Shown here: positions 52,589-61,630 of the stretch, piece by piece
Numbering within the stretch: position 1 is the first letter of the stretch
Layout of the letters: the number at the start of each line of letters is the position of its first letter
Assembly: GCF_001308875.1 (NCBI RefSeq)
Contig: NZ_KQ465115.1
Location: forward strand, 1-64,000
Direction of reading: 5' to 3'
Length of the DNA: 64,000 nt
Origin: Lysinibacillus sp. ZYM-1
Lineage (GTDB): Bacteria; Bacillota; Bacilli; Bacillales_A; Planococcaceae
The notes under the pieces: model-generated
Told to the model about the DNA's origin: nothing
The model's database searches: none
The model's input: only the letters and a program-made list of their open reading frames with translations
Position numbers and translations under genes: made by a program

Positions 52589-53791
52589 TTAAACTGTTAG
52601 AGCTGTATTTTGTTGGAATAGTTCCGATACCCCCGATTCGACTGCTGCGCCACTTACTGCCCGTGAGACAATGGCAACGACACGCTCATCCAGAGATTTT
52701 GGAACAATATATTCCTCTGTTAGCTCCTCATCACTAACAAGTGAAGCGATTGCCTCCACTGCTGCTAGTTTCATTGTTTCATTAATATCCGTTGCACGTA
52801 CATCTAATGTGCCACGGAAAATGCCAGGGAAGGCAAGGACATTATTAATTTGATTCGGATAATCTGAACGACCCGTACCCATGACGCGTACCCCCCATGC
52901 CTTGGCATTTTCATACGTAATTTCGGGATTAGGGTTGGCTAATGCGAAGACCACTGGATTTTCATTCATAGATGCTATATGTGCCTCTGTTAATAGATTC
53001 GCAACCGAAACTCCGATAAAGACATCCGCATCAACAAGCGCGTCATTCAAAGTACCATGTAGTTTCTCAGGGTTTGTTAAATGAGCAACCGCCTCTTTAA
53101 TCGGATTCATGCCTTCCATACGCCCCTCATAAATAATACCTTTTGTATCGCACATAAAAATATTTTTATAGCCCATTTGTACAAGGATACGTAAAATAGC
53201 AATACCTGCTGCACCTGCACCGTTAATGACTACCTTCATCGTAGCGATATCCTTTTGCACAATACGATTGGCATTAATCATAGCTGCTCCTACTACAATT
53301 GCTGTCCCATGCTGATCATCATGGAACACTGGAATATCACATTCCTGACGCAAACGATCTTCAATTTCAAAACATCTTGGCGCTGAGATATCCTCTAAGT
53401 TCACAGCCCCAAATGTCGGAGCAAGCGCCTTCACAATGCTGACGATTTCATCCGTATTTTTCGTATCTAAACATATTGGAAAAGCATCAACATTGGCAAA
53501 ACGCTTTAACAAAATCGCTTTCCCCTCCATGACTGGTAATGCTGCTTTAGGACCTATATCCCCTAAGCCTAAAACTGCTGTACCATCTGACACAACTGCC
53601 ACCATATTACCTTTCATTGTATAGTCATAGACTAGCGATGGATTTCGTTCAATTTCCACACATGGCGCAGCCACACCAGGTGAATAAGCCAGACTTAGAT
53701 CATAAGAATCCTGTACAGGTACCTTTGATATCACCTCTAATTTACCGCTATAGTGTGCATGCATTTCTAAAGCTTTTTTCATTACGTCCAT
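52589..53791 (-). CDS. NAD(P)-dependent malic enzyme
   Basis: A 400-residue short-form malic enzyme that converts malate to pyruvate and CO2. LSLAYSPGVAAPCVEIERNP is the family opening; GTAVLGLGDIGPKAALPVMEGK holds the catalytic Lys; DDQHGTAIVVGAAMINA contains the metal-binding Asp; the dinucleotide loop is VVINGAGAAGIAI near residue 172. The length is that of the YtsJ-type single-domain form. AAAGGATGG precedes the ATG. A promoter at 53834-53862 and an upstream element shared with gdhA are visible. Cofactor preference is not decided. Confidence 0.95.
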   Translation of the reverse strand: MDVMKKALEMHAHYSGKLEVISKVPVQDSYDLSLAYSPGVAAPCVEIERNPSLVYDYTMKGNMVAVVSDGTAVLGLGDIGPKAALPVMEGKAILLKRFANVDAFPICLDTKNTDEIVSIVKALAPTFGAVNLEDISAPRCFEIEDRLRQECDIPVFHDDQHGTAIVVGAAMINANRIVQKDIATMKVVINGAGAAGIAILRILVQMGYKNIFMCDTKGIIYEGRMEGMNPIKEAVAHLTNPEKLHGTLNDALVDADVFIGVSVANLLTEAHIASMNENPVVFALANPNPEITYENAKAWGVRVMGTGRSDYPNQINNVLAFPGIFRGTLDVRATDINETMKLAAVEAIASLVSDEELTEEYIVPKSLDERVVAIVSRAVSGAAVESGVSELFQQNTALTV

Positions 53792-53833
53792 TCCATCCCA
53801 TCCTTTTCCCTTTGTTTTTCATTATATTTCAGA

Positions 53834-53862
53834 ATCATAATACTTTGTGAAAATATAGTCAA
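53834..53862 (-). promoter_or_regulatory. Promoter of malic enzyme gene
   Basis: On the minus strand TTGACT (53862-53857), 17-bp spacer containing TTTTCACAA, and TATGAT (53839-53834). Confidence 0.75.
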
Positions 53863-54162
53863 TAAATATTCTGTCAATTTATTTTTTCTTTCAAAAACAC
53901 CGTATTTTATGACTTCAAATACATTTTTCTGTCAAATTACGTTTTTCACAATCAATTATTTTAAAATATCTAATACAATGATGTGATCATTAAAAAATGT
54001 ACAACTATAGCCATTCAAGCTGTTCAACTTTTCACATAGTATTTTTCTTGTGTAAATGAGAAATTTTTCACAAACTTATGTAAGCGCATCCATTGAGTTA
54101 ATTGGGTTTGTCACAATTTATTCACATTTTTTCACAAAGTTTTTTATTATTGCAGTCCATAA
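53863..54162. other. AT-rich control region upstream of malic enzyme
   Basis: About 300 bp without a gene. It contains several TTTTCACA copies (near 53944, 54029, 54066 and 54130), including the 16-mer AATTTTTCACAAACTT at 54062-54077 also found upstream of gdhA. TGTAAGCGCATCCA at 54079-54092 resembles a CcpA cre site with two mismatches. It lies far (290 bp) from the start codon, so its role is uncertain. Confidence 0.45.
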
Positions 54163-54189
54163 AAAAAGAGCCCTACAGAAAGGACTCTT
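54163..54189 (-). terminator. Terminator overlapping the MBL gene end
   Basis: On the minus strand AAGAGTCC pairs with GGGCTCTT, followed by a run of Us. The MBL stop codon lies inside it. Confidence 0.7.
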
Positions 54190-55003
54190 GTGTAAAGTGA
54201 CGGATAAAAGCATTGATGATATGTTTAGAGGACCATTGCTCGCCAGACACTTTAATAATTGGATATTCTCGTGGGAAGATGCTAGACGTCATCTCCTCTA
54301 CGGAATAACCTTGTTGAAATAAGTGACGTACTTTCTCTTCCATTTCTTCAATATACGCAATTTTCTCTAGTATTCTGTTTCGTCCATCTACCAAATAACC
54401 TGCATGACAGCAATAGACTTCGTTAAAATCATAGTTTAGTAATTTCTTTAAGGATGCTAAGGTATGTACTATATTTTCTTCATCGAGTACCACCTTTGTT
54501 TTAGTTTGAACATATAAATCTCCTGTAAACATTGCGCCCGTTTGACGATTATAGAAAGCAAGATGATCTGTCGTATGGCCAGGTGTTTCAATAACGTCCC
54601 ATACGGCTGTTTTCGTTTGCAATGTAGCCCCTATCGGTTGTGCCAGAAAAGCTGGTCGCTCCCCCCATAATGCTTGGCGATACATAGGATAGTCACCCTC
54701 ATGAGCACAAATTTGAAGGGAATCACGGTGCAGATAAATCGGAACATCCTTTTGTTGTTGAAGCCAAGCGGCATTACCCGCATGATCCTCATGCGAATGA
54801 GTTAGTGCAATTTGCTCAACTGGTAAGTCTTTGAAAAATGATTGAAACTCTTGTGCCAGCGAATTTGAGCCTGTATCGATTAATAATCCATCAACAAAAA
54901 AGCTATAAACACTCATCCCAAACCCTTGAAGCGCTACCTTCCCCAGTGCACATTGGACATCGCGATGGTGTTGAACTTCTATCCTCGTATCACGTTTAAA
55001 CAT
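54173..55003 (-). CDS. MBL-fold metallo-hydrolase
   Basis: A 276-residue metallo-beta-lactamase-fold hydrolase. The metal-binding motif is THSHEDHAGNA near residue 70, and further ligands are in ETPGHTTDHLAFY near residue 155 and the C-terminal CCHAG. I start at MFKRDTRIEVQHH since GGGGGAAAG lies upstream; the longer frame has no support. It stands alone, and substrate is unknown (thioesterase, lactonase or phosphodiesterase types are possible). Confidence 0.88.
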   Translation of the reverse strand: MFKRDTRIEVQHHRDVQCALGKVALQGFGMSVYSFFVDGLLIDTGSNSLAQEFQSFFKDLPVEQIALTHSHEDHAGNAAWLQQQKDVPIYLHRDSLQICAHEGDYPMYRQALWGERPAFLAQPIGATLQTKTAVWDVIETPGHTTDHLAFYNRQTGAMFTGDLYVQTKTKVVLDEENIVHTLASLKKLLNYDFNEVYCCHAGYLVDGRNRILEKIAYIEEMEEKVRHLFQQGYSVEEMTSSIFPREYPIIKVSGEQWSSKHIINAFIRHFTQESFL

Positions 55004-55137
55004 CCACTTTCCCCCTTTTAAAAGAGTGTAGCATAAAATGAATGACGAGTCATTTTGATTTCTATCCTTCCATTCGGCGATTCTAACCGTCTGTTTAGGC
55101 ATGCTATCCGTCACTTACAACGTTCTATCCGTCAACA

Positions 55138-55166
55138 AAAAAACGCCCACCAAAGTGAGCGTTTTT
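55138..55166 (-). terminator. Terminator of rhodanese gene
   Basis: AAAAACGC pairs with GCGTTTTT, with a CAC/GTG inner helix, and is T-rich on both strands. It follows the rhodanese stop. Confidence 0.75.
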
Positions 55167-55175
55167 AATCAAATT

Positions 55176-55985
55176 CTATTCATTTGTCCCTTTTTCAACA
55201 TCGTATTGTGTAATCCAATCACTAAAGCTACCTACATATAATTGGATGTTTTCATAGCCTTCATCTGCTAATACCGCATATAGAGGAGATGCCGTTACAC
55301 CACTGCCACAGTAGACAACAACATGTTCATCTGGTGCTACTTTCTGGCGCAATGTGTCGTTGGCCTGTAATTGTCCATCTGTCTTCAATTGCTCCCAATC
55401 AAAGTTTTTGGCTGTTGGAATATGGCCAGCTACTATATCTAACGGCTCAACCTCTCCACGATAACGCTCAGCTGCACGAGCGTCGAGTAAAGTCGCTTTA
55501 ACTTCTCCGTCCACAATCGCCTTTACCGCCTCGCGCGGGGCATAAAGCTCATCCTTCCAATCAAAATCAATGATTGTTGGTGGGTATTTAACGACATCTT
55601 TTGTAAATGGCATTTTCGCTTCCAATGCAGGTGCGCCCCCATTAACAATGACAACATTTGGGAAACCAGCGTATGTCAGCATCCACCAAGCACGTGGAGC
55701 GAATGGTGCTGCCCCTTGGTCATAGACCACGATTTGATCTTCATAACGTAAGCCTAATTCTTGAAATACAGATGTCAATTTTTCTTTGTTCGGCATTGGG
55801 TGACGACCGTTTTTACTGTCCATATCAGATAGCTGTTGCTCTAAATCAATATGGATTGCTCCTGTTGCATGGCCTTCTTCAAATGCTTTTTTTCCAGCCT
55901 CTTTGTTCTGTAAATCAAAGCGTGCATCGATAAAACGGACGCCATCTAACTGAATTTCATCCACTGATTTGAATACTTTTCCCAT
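55176..55985 (-). CDS. Two-domain sulfurtransferase (rhodanese)
   Basis: A 269-residue tandem rhodanese, transferring sulfane sulfur from thiosulfate or 3-mercaptopyruvate. The N-terminal domain (residues 5-115) has Asp in place of the catalytic Cys (VVYDQGAAPFAPRAWW), as usual. The C-terminal domain has the catalytic Cys near residue 226 in VVYCGSGVTASPLY; the CGSGVT loop points to a mercaptopyruvate-type enzyme rather than CRKGVT thiosulfate type. The TGA of the dynamin gene overlaps its GAGGTGATTTAT ribosome binding site, so it is cotranslated. Confidence 0.93.
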   Translation of the reverse strand: MGKVFKSVDEIQLDGVRFIDARFDLQNKEAGKKAFEEGHATGAIHIDLEQQLSDMDSKNGRHPMPNKEKLTSVFQELGLRYEDQIVVYDQGAAPFAPRAWWMLTYAGFPNVVIVNGGAPALEAKMPFTKDVVKYPPTIIDFDWKDELYAPREAVKAIVDGEVKATLLDARAAERYRGEVEPLDIVAGHIPTAKNFDWEQLKTDGQLQANDTLRQKVAPDEHVVVYCGSGVTASPLYAVLADEGYENIQLYVGSFSDWITQYDVEKGTNE

Positions 55986-55995
55986 ATAAATCACC

Positions 55996-58900
55996 TCATG
56001 CGTATTGTAATTGTGCGTAAATCGCTTTCCAAGAAGCTAAACGGCTCTCTTCTTGAAGTGCCAATCTTTCTGTTTCAATTTGCTCAAGCGCTTGATGATA
56101 AATATATAAACGTAATTTTTCTGCTTCCTCTGCAATAAATGTAATAGCCCATGTCATGAGAGAAACTTTCTGTGCATCTAAATAATCCTGTGCATCCGGT
56201 TTTGTTAACGTTTCTAAAGCCTCACTCAATTTCATTTTTTCATTCTTCTCAAAGAAAGCTTTTTGATTGCGGAAGTGAGATTTAACGCTAGCATATTTCG
56301 AAATATTAGCAAACGGACCTTCAAAATCAAGTAAATTTGGCTCAGAAGATTCAAATGCTAAGAACGAGAAGCTACGGTTAAGCTCTTTTAGCTCACGAAC
56401 TTCATCTTTAAAGCGGTGCTGCATCTTCTTGCTAATAAATTGTGATAAACGGAAGTTTGTAACACGCATTTCCTGCGTAAAGTCAAAACGTAAGCTTTGC
56501 ATAACTTCTTTCAATGCATGCTCCAATGCCTGCTGTGCTGGCATGGCCGCAAAAGTGGAAGGATTGTAACCTTCCTTAAAGAATTCAGGGTAACGATAAT
56601 AGACTCGCTGTAGAACATAATACAGGAGCTCATCAAGCTCTTGCTTCGTCTCGCTTTCAAGCATACTTGTATTGAGCACGCTAAATTTCGATTGAATATG
56701 CTTTTCAAGTGTTGTTAATTCCTCTAAACGTTCATCTTTACGTTTTAAGTTTTCTTCCGTTTGCGTGATTAAATCCGCTAAGCGTTGCTCTGTTTTATCA
56801 ACTTCTTCCGCAAGAGCCTGCACGGCTAATGCACTCAATTCATCGTTTAAGAATGTATGGAAGTCGTTTTCAAACGGTGGCATACCTGATGTTAAATCCG
56901 CACCTTCTACTTTTTCTTTTAACGCTAATAGACTCGACACGCCATACAGTCGTGGGAAACGAATTCCAAAACGCTGTAATTCTGAACGAACATAGCCTTT
57001 TACATCTTCCTGCTCTTCATCTGTTGTCGCTAAATCAATGGCATTCACTATAAAGAACATTTTATCAAGCTCAAATGCATCCTTCACACGACCAAGCTGA
57101 ATTAAAAACTCACGGTCAGCTTTGGCAAATGCATGATTATAATACGTAATAAATAGGATGGCATCCGCATTACGAATATATTCAAATGCTACACCTGTAT
57201 GACGAGCATTAATTGAATCTGCTCCTGGTGTGTCCACCAATGTAACGCCCATGCGTGTTAATGGACTATCATAATAGAAGTCGATATTGTCCACAAAGCA
57301 GGATTTATTTTCTTGCGCAACAAATTTTTCAAATTCAACACGGTCTACACGAATGATCGTACCAAGCTCTGATTTAAACGTTTGGTAACCTTCCTTATAG
57401 GCGCGAATAAATGACTTGTGCACATTTAAACGCTCATCCGTCAACTGTACTGCAAGCCCTTCATCAGCACGATTATAAGCTTCCTCCAATGAAGTTACGG
57501 ATAAGCCAATCGCTGCATACGATCCTTGAATATCCTCTAACATTTGCTCAGCTGTTTTAAGCAGTACATCGGCCGTTTCATGAGGATGCTCTGGTGTAAC
57601 AGGACGAATTTTATTGATAGCGGCTGTTGTTGGGTTTGGCGATACAGGTAACACCTGCGCGCCCATTAAAGCATTCGAGAAGGATGATTTCCCTGCACTA
57701 AATGCCCCAAACAAAGCGATGGTAAAATCTTTTTTCTGTAAGCGTTCCACTTTATTTTCAAGATATTGAGCAACTTCAGCAAAGCCTTGTACTTCTTTTA
57801 CAGCATTCGCGGTATGCATTGCACGATTAATAACACCATCGATTGGTAGACTCGTTGCACTAACAGTTTGATGCGCTTCTTCTTGCTGAATGACTTGTTC
57901 TTTCGGTTGTAACATGGAGTCATCAAACAATCGAATCTCTGCTAAATCCTGTTTAAATGAATTTTCCCAATTCGTTAGCTGTTCATTCGCGATTTTACGT
58001 ATTTCGTTGCTCGCTTGATGCATAATGCTCGCACTATATTGTTGGTAGCCCTCTATTTCAAGTACAGCTTTAATAGCATCTACTTTTTCCTGCATGCCTG
58101 CCATTTTTAACTTAGAAGGAGCCGCAGTTTCTGTTGCCACTGCCTCAAGTGTTGTCGCTTGTGCATTTTTCCAGCTATCTGTTTCCTGAATAAAGTAGCG
58201 CTTTGTTGCCTCTGCCACACGGTTGGCGAAGTTCAACACCGCATCACCTGTTAACAATGCCCCTGTTTGAACCTGCTGTTCGATCAATGAAAAAGGTAGG
58301 TCAAATGGATAGGTATCAATTGCTGAAGCACGTTCCTCATTTAAGGCACCCACGTCCTTCAGTGCCTTTTTCATGAGGCCTTTTAAATGTCCTGTAATTT
58401 GTGCATGAACAACATTTTGATAGGCACTATAAGCATCCTCTTTACGACGGTTACGCTCTTCTTCTGTTTTTTTCTTCGCAGTAAAGAGACCTCCTACCTT
58501 AAAGCCCTCCTGCATACTTTCTAAATAAAGACGTAAGCGATCACGTAAATCCGCTGGCATAATAGCAGCATTGGCAAGCAATTCTTTACGCTGCTCCTCA
58601 AATGTTTCATTCCACGCCTCAACTGAGAACAATTCAACTTGACGATTTAATTTGTTGTATTGCTCTAAAATATCTTGATGGTTTGCCCAGTCGTCCGCAC
58701 TTAAAATCTCTTCATCAATCGCTAGACGATCCTCTTTTTCTTCCATTAAATAATTGTCATGCTCGCTTTGCAATAAACGCAATGTATTCGTTGCCGTTTG
58801 CACAAGCTGATCCTGCCAATCGTTCATACTATCCATCACAATTTTCTTTACGGCTTCAAAATCGTTATATGGGTGATCAGGCTCTCTCAATGATGTGAAA

Positions 58901-59607
58901 AATACACCTTTCGGAACGACACCCCATGCCGCAAAGGAATTATGAACGGTTGCTTTAAACTCTTCAAAGCTCAATTCATTTTCTTTATGCTTATCAATCA
59001 TATTAACGATCAAATATACATTTGGATTATATTTCATTAATTGCTTTGTAAATTGGAAGTTCAACTCTGATTGCACATGGTTGTAATCCATTGTATAGAA
59101 TACAATATCAGCAATATGAAGTGCAGATTCCGTTGACATGCGGTGTGCATCATCTGTTGAGTCAACTCCAGGTGTATCCATCACTGTAACGCCTAAAGGT
59201 AATGTCGATGTACTATGACCAATTTCAATTTGAGAGACTAAATCCCCATTCTTACTTAGCTCTTTTACAGTTTTAAAATCATAGCCTGCCTCAAATTTAA
59301 CAGGCTTTTCATTGTGCATATAGACAATCGCAAAGTCTTCCTCAGATTTATGCACTTTTACGATATTCGCACTTGTTGGAATCGGGCTAGATGCCAGTAA
59401 ATTTTCGCCAGAAAGCGCATTAATCATACTTGACTTCCCGGCAGAGAAATGGCCAGCAAAGCCAATCACATACTCTTTTTGCTGAATTTTGCGAGCAAAA
59501 AGTGATGTTTTATCCATGCGTTCCGTATCACCATTATGCTGATATATTATGTATTGCAAAGCGGCTTGCTTTAATAGCCCCTCCAATTGTTGATCAAAAT
59601 CTTTCAT
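55996..59607 (-). CDS. Two-GTPase bacterial dynamin (DynA-type)
   Basis: A 1203-residue membrane-remodelling GTPase built from two fused dynamin units, as in B. subtilis DynA/YpbR (about 1190 residues). The first P-loop is GHFSAGKSSMIN (residues 52-63), with DTPGVDST and NMIDK; the second is GAFSAGKSSFSNALMG near residue 640, with DTPGADS and NAID. Long coiled-coil stalk segments follow each. It tethers and fuses membranes and helps phage and pore tolerance in relatives. ATG follows an AAAGGGG-containing leader. Operon with the rhodanese gene. Confidence 0.95.
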   Translation of the reverse strand: MKDFDQQLEGLLKQAALQYIIYQHNGDTERMDKTSLFARKIQQKEYVIGFAGHFSAGKSSMINALSGENLLASSPIPTSANIVKVHKSEEDFAIVYMHNEKPVKFEAGYDFKTVKELSKNGDLVSQIEIGHSTSTLPLGVTVMDTPGVDSTDDAHRMSTESALHIADIVFYTMDYNHVQSELNFQFTKQLMKYNPNVYLIVNMIDKHKENELSFEEFKATVHNSFAAWGVVPKGVFFTSLREPDHPYNDFEAVKKIVMDSMNDWQDQLVQTATNTLRLLQSEHDNYLMEEKEDRLAIDEEILSADDWANHQDILEQYNKLNRQVELFSVEAWNETFEEQRKELLANAAIMPADLRDRLRLYLESMQEGFKVGGLFTAKKKTEEERNRRKEDAYSAYQNVVHAQITGHLKGLMKKALKDVGALNEERASAIDTYPFDLPFSLIEQQVQTGALLTGDAVLNFANRVAEATKRYFIQETDSWKNAQATTLEAVATETAAPSKLKMAGMQEKVDAIKAVLEIEGYQQYSASIMHQASNEIRKIANEQLTNWENSFKQDLAEIRLFDDSMLQPKEQVIQQEEAHQTVSATSLPIDGVINRAMHTANAVKEVQGFAEVAQYLENKVERLQKKDFTIALFGAFSAGKSSFSNALMGAQVLPVSPNPTTAAINKIRPVTPEHPHETADVLLKTAEQMLEDIQGSYAAIGLSVTSLEEAYNRADEGLAVQLTDERLNVHKSFIRAYKEGYQTFKSELGTIIRVDRVEFEKFVAQENKSCFVDNIDFYYDSPLTRMGVTLVDTPGADSINARHTGVAFEYIRNADAILFITYYNHAFAKADREFLIQLGRVKDAFELDKMFFIVNAIDLATTDEEQEDVKGYVRSELQRFGIRFPRLYGVSSLLALKEKVEGADLTSGMPPFENDFHTFLNDELSALAVQALAEEVDKTEQRLADLITQTEENLKRKDERLEELTTLEKHIQSKFSVLNTSMLESETKQELDELLYYVLQRVYYRYPEFFKEGYNPSTFAAMPAQQALEHALKEVMQSLRFDFTQEMRVTNFRLSQFISKKMQHRFKDEVRELKELNRSFSFLAFESSEPNLLDFEGPFANISKYASVKSHFRNQKAFFEKNEKMKLSEALETLTKPDAQDYLDAQKVSLMTWAITFIAEEAEKLRLYIYHQALEQIETERLALQEESRLASWKAIYAQLQYA

Positions 59608-59871
59608 GAAACCAGTAACCCCTTTTTTGTTAATTATTCATAATTAGTATTCTACCTTATTCAACTAGCAAAGTATAACACTAATTTACGGTAAAAAGCG
59701 TGTATGCCAACGCTTTCATTCGACTATTATTTATTAAAAAAGCATGTTTGTCCGAAATAATCCTCCTTATATGATAGATGCTCAACTAGATGGAATTTTA
59801 TTTCCTTCATATTTTATAGTAAAGGAATTCGGGGCAAAGGTTAATTTTACAAGAATGGAGTGTGATAGCAT
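59608..59871. other. Divergent promoter region of dynamin and DUF4183 genes
   Basis: 264 bp, no reading frame. AT-rich; no clear sigma-specific motif was identified. Confidence 0.4.
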
Positions 59872-60297
59872 ATGGTCAACCCTAAACATCGTCAAATGAT
59901 TAAAAAAAGCTGTCATTGTAGCTATGAGGATCGATTTATTTGGCCCCGTATAAAAGCTTCTAACGCTTCTTCAATCGTTCCTCCTACTGATGTAGTCCCA
60001 GAAGGTACGATACGTCCAACCATCAATAGATATTTTTATATTTTAACAAGCGATCTTGATCTAACAAATGGAGCAACCCTACCCGCAACCCTCTTTTGGA
60101 ATGATCATACCGACCCCGTTACTGAATTTATGGTCTTTTCGCCAAATGGCTACGTCAATCTCTACATTAATGCAGTTATGCAAGAGGGCGGTATTTATAC
60201 ACTAACGGCCACTGCCTTAACAATCGCCCCTTACAATGGCACTCTATTTAGAGGAACGCCTATCATAATTGAATCACTAGGCTTTACCTTGAAATAA
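59872..60297 (+). CDS. DUF4183 domain protein
   Basis: A 141-residue protein with a basic, Cys-containing N-terminus (NPKHRQMIKKSCHCSYEDR) and a C-terminal DUF4183 domain from about residue 45 (NRYFYILTSDLDLTNGATLPATLF, FSPNGYVNLYINAVMQEGGIYTL). DUF4183 proteins in Bacillales are thought to be outer spore or surface-layer components, with unknown activity. GGAGTG lies 10 bases before the ATG. Two small co-oriented frames follow. Confidence 0.8.
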   Translation: MVNPKHRQMIKKSCHCSYEDRFIWPRIKASNASSIVPPTDVVPEGTIRPTINRYFYILTSDLDLTNGATLPATLFWNDHTDPVTEFMVFSPNGYVNLYINAVMQEGGIYTLTATALTIAPYNGTLFRGTPIIIESLGFTLK

Positions 60298-60302
60298 AGA
60301 CT

Positions 60303-60446
60303 ATGAAAGGCTGTGAATTAGTAGAACCTCCTATTATCAATAGTTATGTTAATGGAACAGGTACTTCTACACAGGATTCAGAAAATAGACTAAGAACCAG
60401 CACTTCTAACAAAATGGAAAGCTGTTCGGGAAAGTACACACCGTAG
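60303..60446 (+). CDS. Possible 47-residue ORF after the DUF4183 gene
   Basis: A 47-residue frame (begins MKGCELVEPPIINSY, ends SCSGKYTP), rich in Ser/Thr, starting five bases after the DUF4183 stop codon. There is no clear ribosome binding site. It may be a translationally coupled small protein, or the remnant of another surface protein. I give it low weight. Confidence 0.3.
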   Translation: MKGCELVEPPIINSYVNGTGTSTQDSENRLRTSTSNKMESCSGKYTP

Positions 60447-60597
60447 ATTGTATTTTCTCTTTAAAAGTAAGTAATAATGATAGACGAAAAGAAAAGCTCC
60501 GAATCATTGTCTATTAGGCTTGGATTGAGGGCTTTTTTTACCGTTGTTTTTTTGTCAACATTTAAATTTTCTTATGAGTATGGAAGGGATTACGTTT

Positions 60598-60867
60598 ATG
60601 GTTTGGCTCGACTATTCTTCCAGGTATGCTTTGTGTGGCATTATCAGCAAACTCACTTACAAAGGTGCGTGCGCTGTCCTACTCGGACTTTCACCAAATG
60701 TCTTTCTTATCAGAAGATTTATGATTATTTGTGCAATAGTCAAATTAGGAAAGAAATTCGCTGATGTTCGTATTGATTCATTTACTATAGGGCCCCACGG
60801 AACAGTAGTTAGTGGTGTGTTGATGTTATTGCTTGCATTTGCAGCATTCTTTCAATATAGATGTTGA
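60598..60867 (+). CDS. Hypothetical small membrane protein
   Basis: An 89-residue protein with hydrophobic stretches at about residues 10-30 (ALCGIISKLTYKG), 38-52 (FLIRRFMIICAIV) and 70-86 (VVSGVLMLLLAFAAFF). I choose the ATG at 60598 because GGAAGGG lies 8 bases upstream. No family is recognised. Its end overlaps the operator of the downstream XRE-DUF1232 operon by a few bases. A half-copy of that operator (TGTCAACA, 60553-60560) lies upstream of it. Confidence 0.5.
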   Translation: MVWLDYSSRYALCGIISKLTYKGACAVLLGLSPNVFLIRRFMIICAIVKLGKKFADVRIDSFTIGPHGTVVSGVLMLLLAFAAFFQYRC

Positions 60868-60880
60868 CATTTTGTCAACA
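60862..60880. promoter_or_regulatory. Operator of the XRE-DUF1232 operon
   Basis: TGTTGACATTTTGTCAACA is a perfect palindrome with 8-bp arms and a 3-base centre. It contains the probable -35 element TTGACA (60864-60869); TACACT 17 bp further is a possible -10. A repressor bound here would block polymerase. A half-site TGTCAACA recurs at 60553-60560. Confidence 0.8.
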
Positions 60881-60963
60881 CAACTATACACTTTTGTACA
60901 ACGATAATTTTTCATTAAACAATAACGTGAGTGTTAGGGAACTATCAGAAGGGAGAATCCAAT

Positions 60964-61611
60964 ATGGCGGATAAGAAAGAAAATACTACTCTAGGTTTAT
61001 TGTTGAAAGAACTATTGAAAGAACGTTCATTATCCATGCGGAAGTTTAGCGAACTTACAGGAATCGATACAGCTACGATTTCACGGATTATCAATAATAA
61101 ACGAAAAGCAACACCACAACATTTAGAAAAATTCGCTGATTGCCTTGGCGTTCCTTTCATTAATCTTTTTGAAGCAGCAGGATATCCTATTGAACAAAGA
61201 CAAGAAGAGTCGCAGTCAGATATTCATACCTCGGTTGATGCAATACAGACTTTTCTTAAGGCTTCTAATGTGTACGACAATCAATTTTCAGTGCAAGATG
61301 TTGAAAAAAAATTAGACGATTATGGATTATTTGCACAAACAGAAGAGGGGAAAAATACAATTCATAAGAGTTTTAACGAAAAGATTCAAAGTGTAGGTAG
61401 CGTTGGACCATTTATAAGTAAGTTGAAAGAGTTATATGTAAAATTTACAACAGATAAGGGTACACTATTAGAATTAACAATAATTGGAAGTGTATTATTG
61501 TATTTTATTATTCCAGTGGATGTTATTCCGGATTATCTTTTTCCTATTGGTTATTTGGACGATGCAATAGCTGTACAACTTACCGCAAAATCTTTGTTGA
61601 AAAATTACTGA
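60964..61611 (+). CDS. XRE helix-turn-helix protein fused to DUF1232 membrane domain
   Basis: A 215-residue fusion. Residues 6-65 form a Cro/XRE domain (LLLKELLKERSLSMRKFSELTGIDTATISRIINNKRK). The C-terminal third is a YkvA-like DUF1232 domain, with LTIIGSVLLYFIIPVDVIPDYLFPIGYLDDAIAVQ, whose hydrophobic hairpin inserts in membranes. So this looks like a membrane-tethered DNA-binding protein. I start at MADKKENTTL since AGAAGGGAG precedes it. First gene of an operon with LCP and BcrC-like genes; it probably binds the palindrome at 60862-60880. Confidence 0.85.
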   Translation: MADKKENTTLGLLLKELLKERSLSMRKFSELTGIDTATISRIINNKRKATPQHLEKFADCLGVPFINLFEAAGYPIEQRQEESQSDIHTSVDAIQTFLKASNVYDNQFSVQDVEKKLDDYGLFAQTEEGKNTIHKSFNEKIQSVGSVGPFISKLKELYVKFTTDKGTLLELTIIGSVLLYFIIPVDVIPDYLFPIGYLDDAIAVQLTAKSLLKNY

Positions 61612-61630
61612 TAGGTGGATTAATTAATTT

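Noticed and set aside
60477-60764. A 95-codon plus-strand frame
   Set aside because: It overlaps the better-supported 89-codon frame at 60598 in another phase, and its first part is hairpin-like T-rich DNA.
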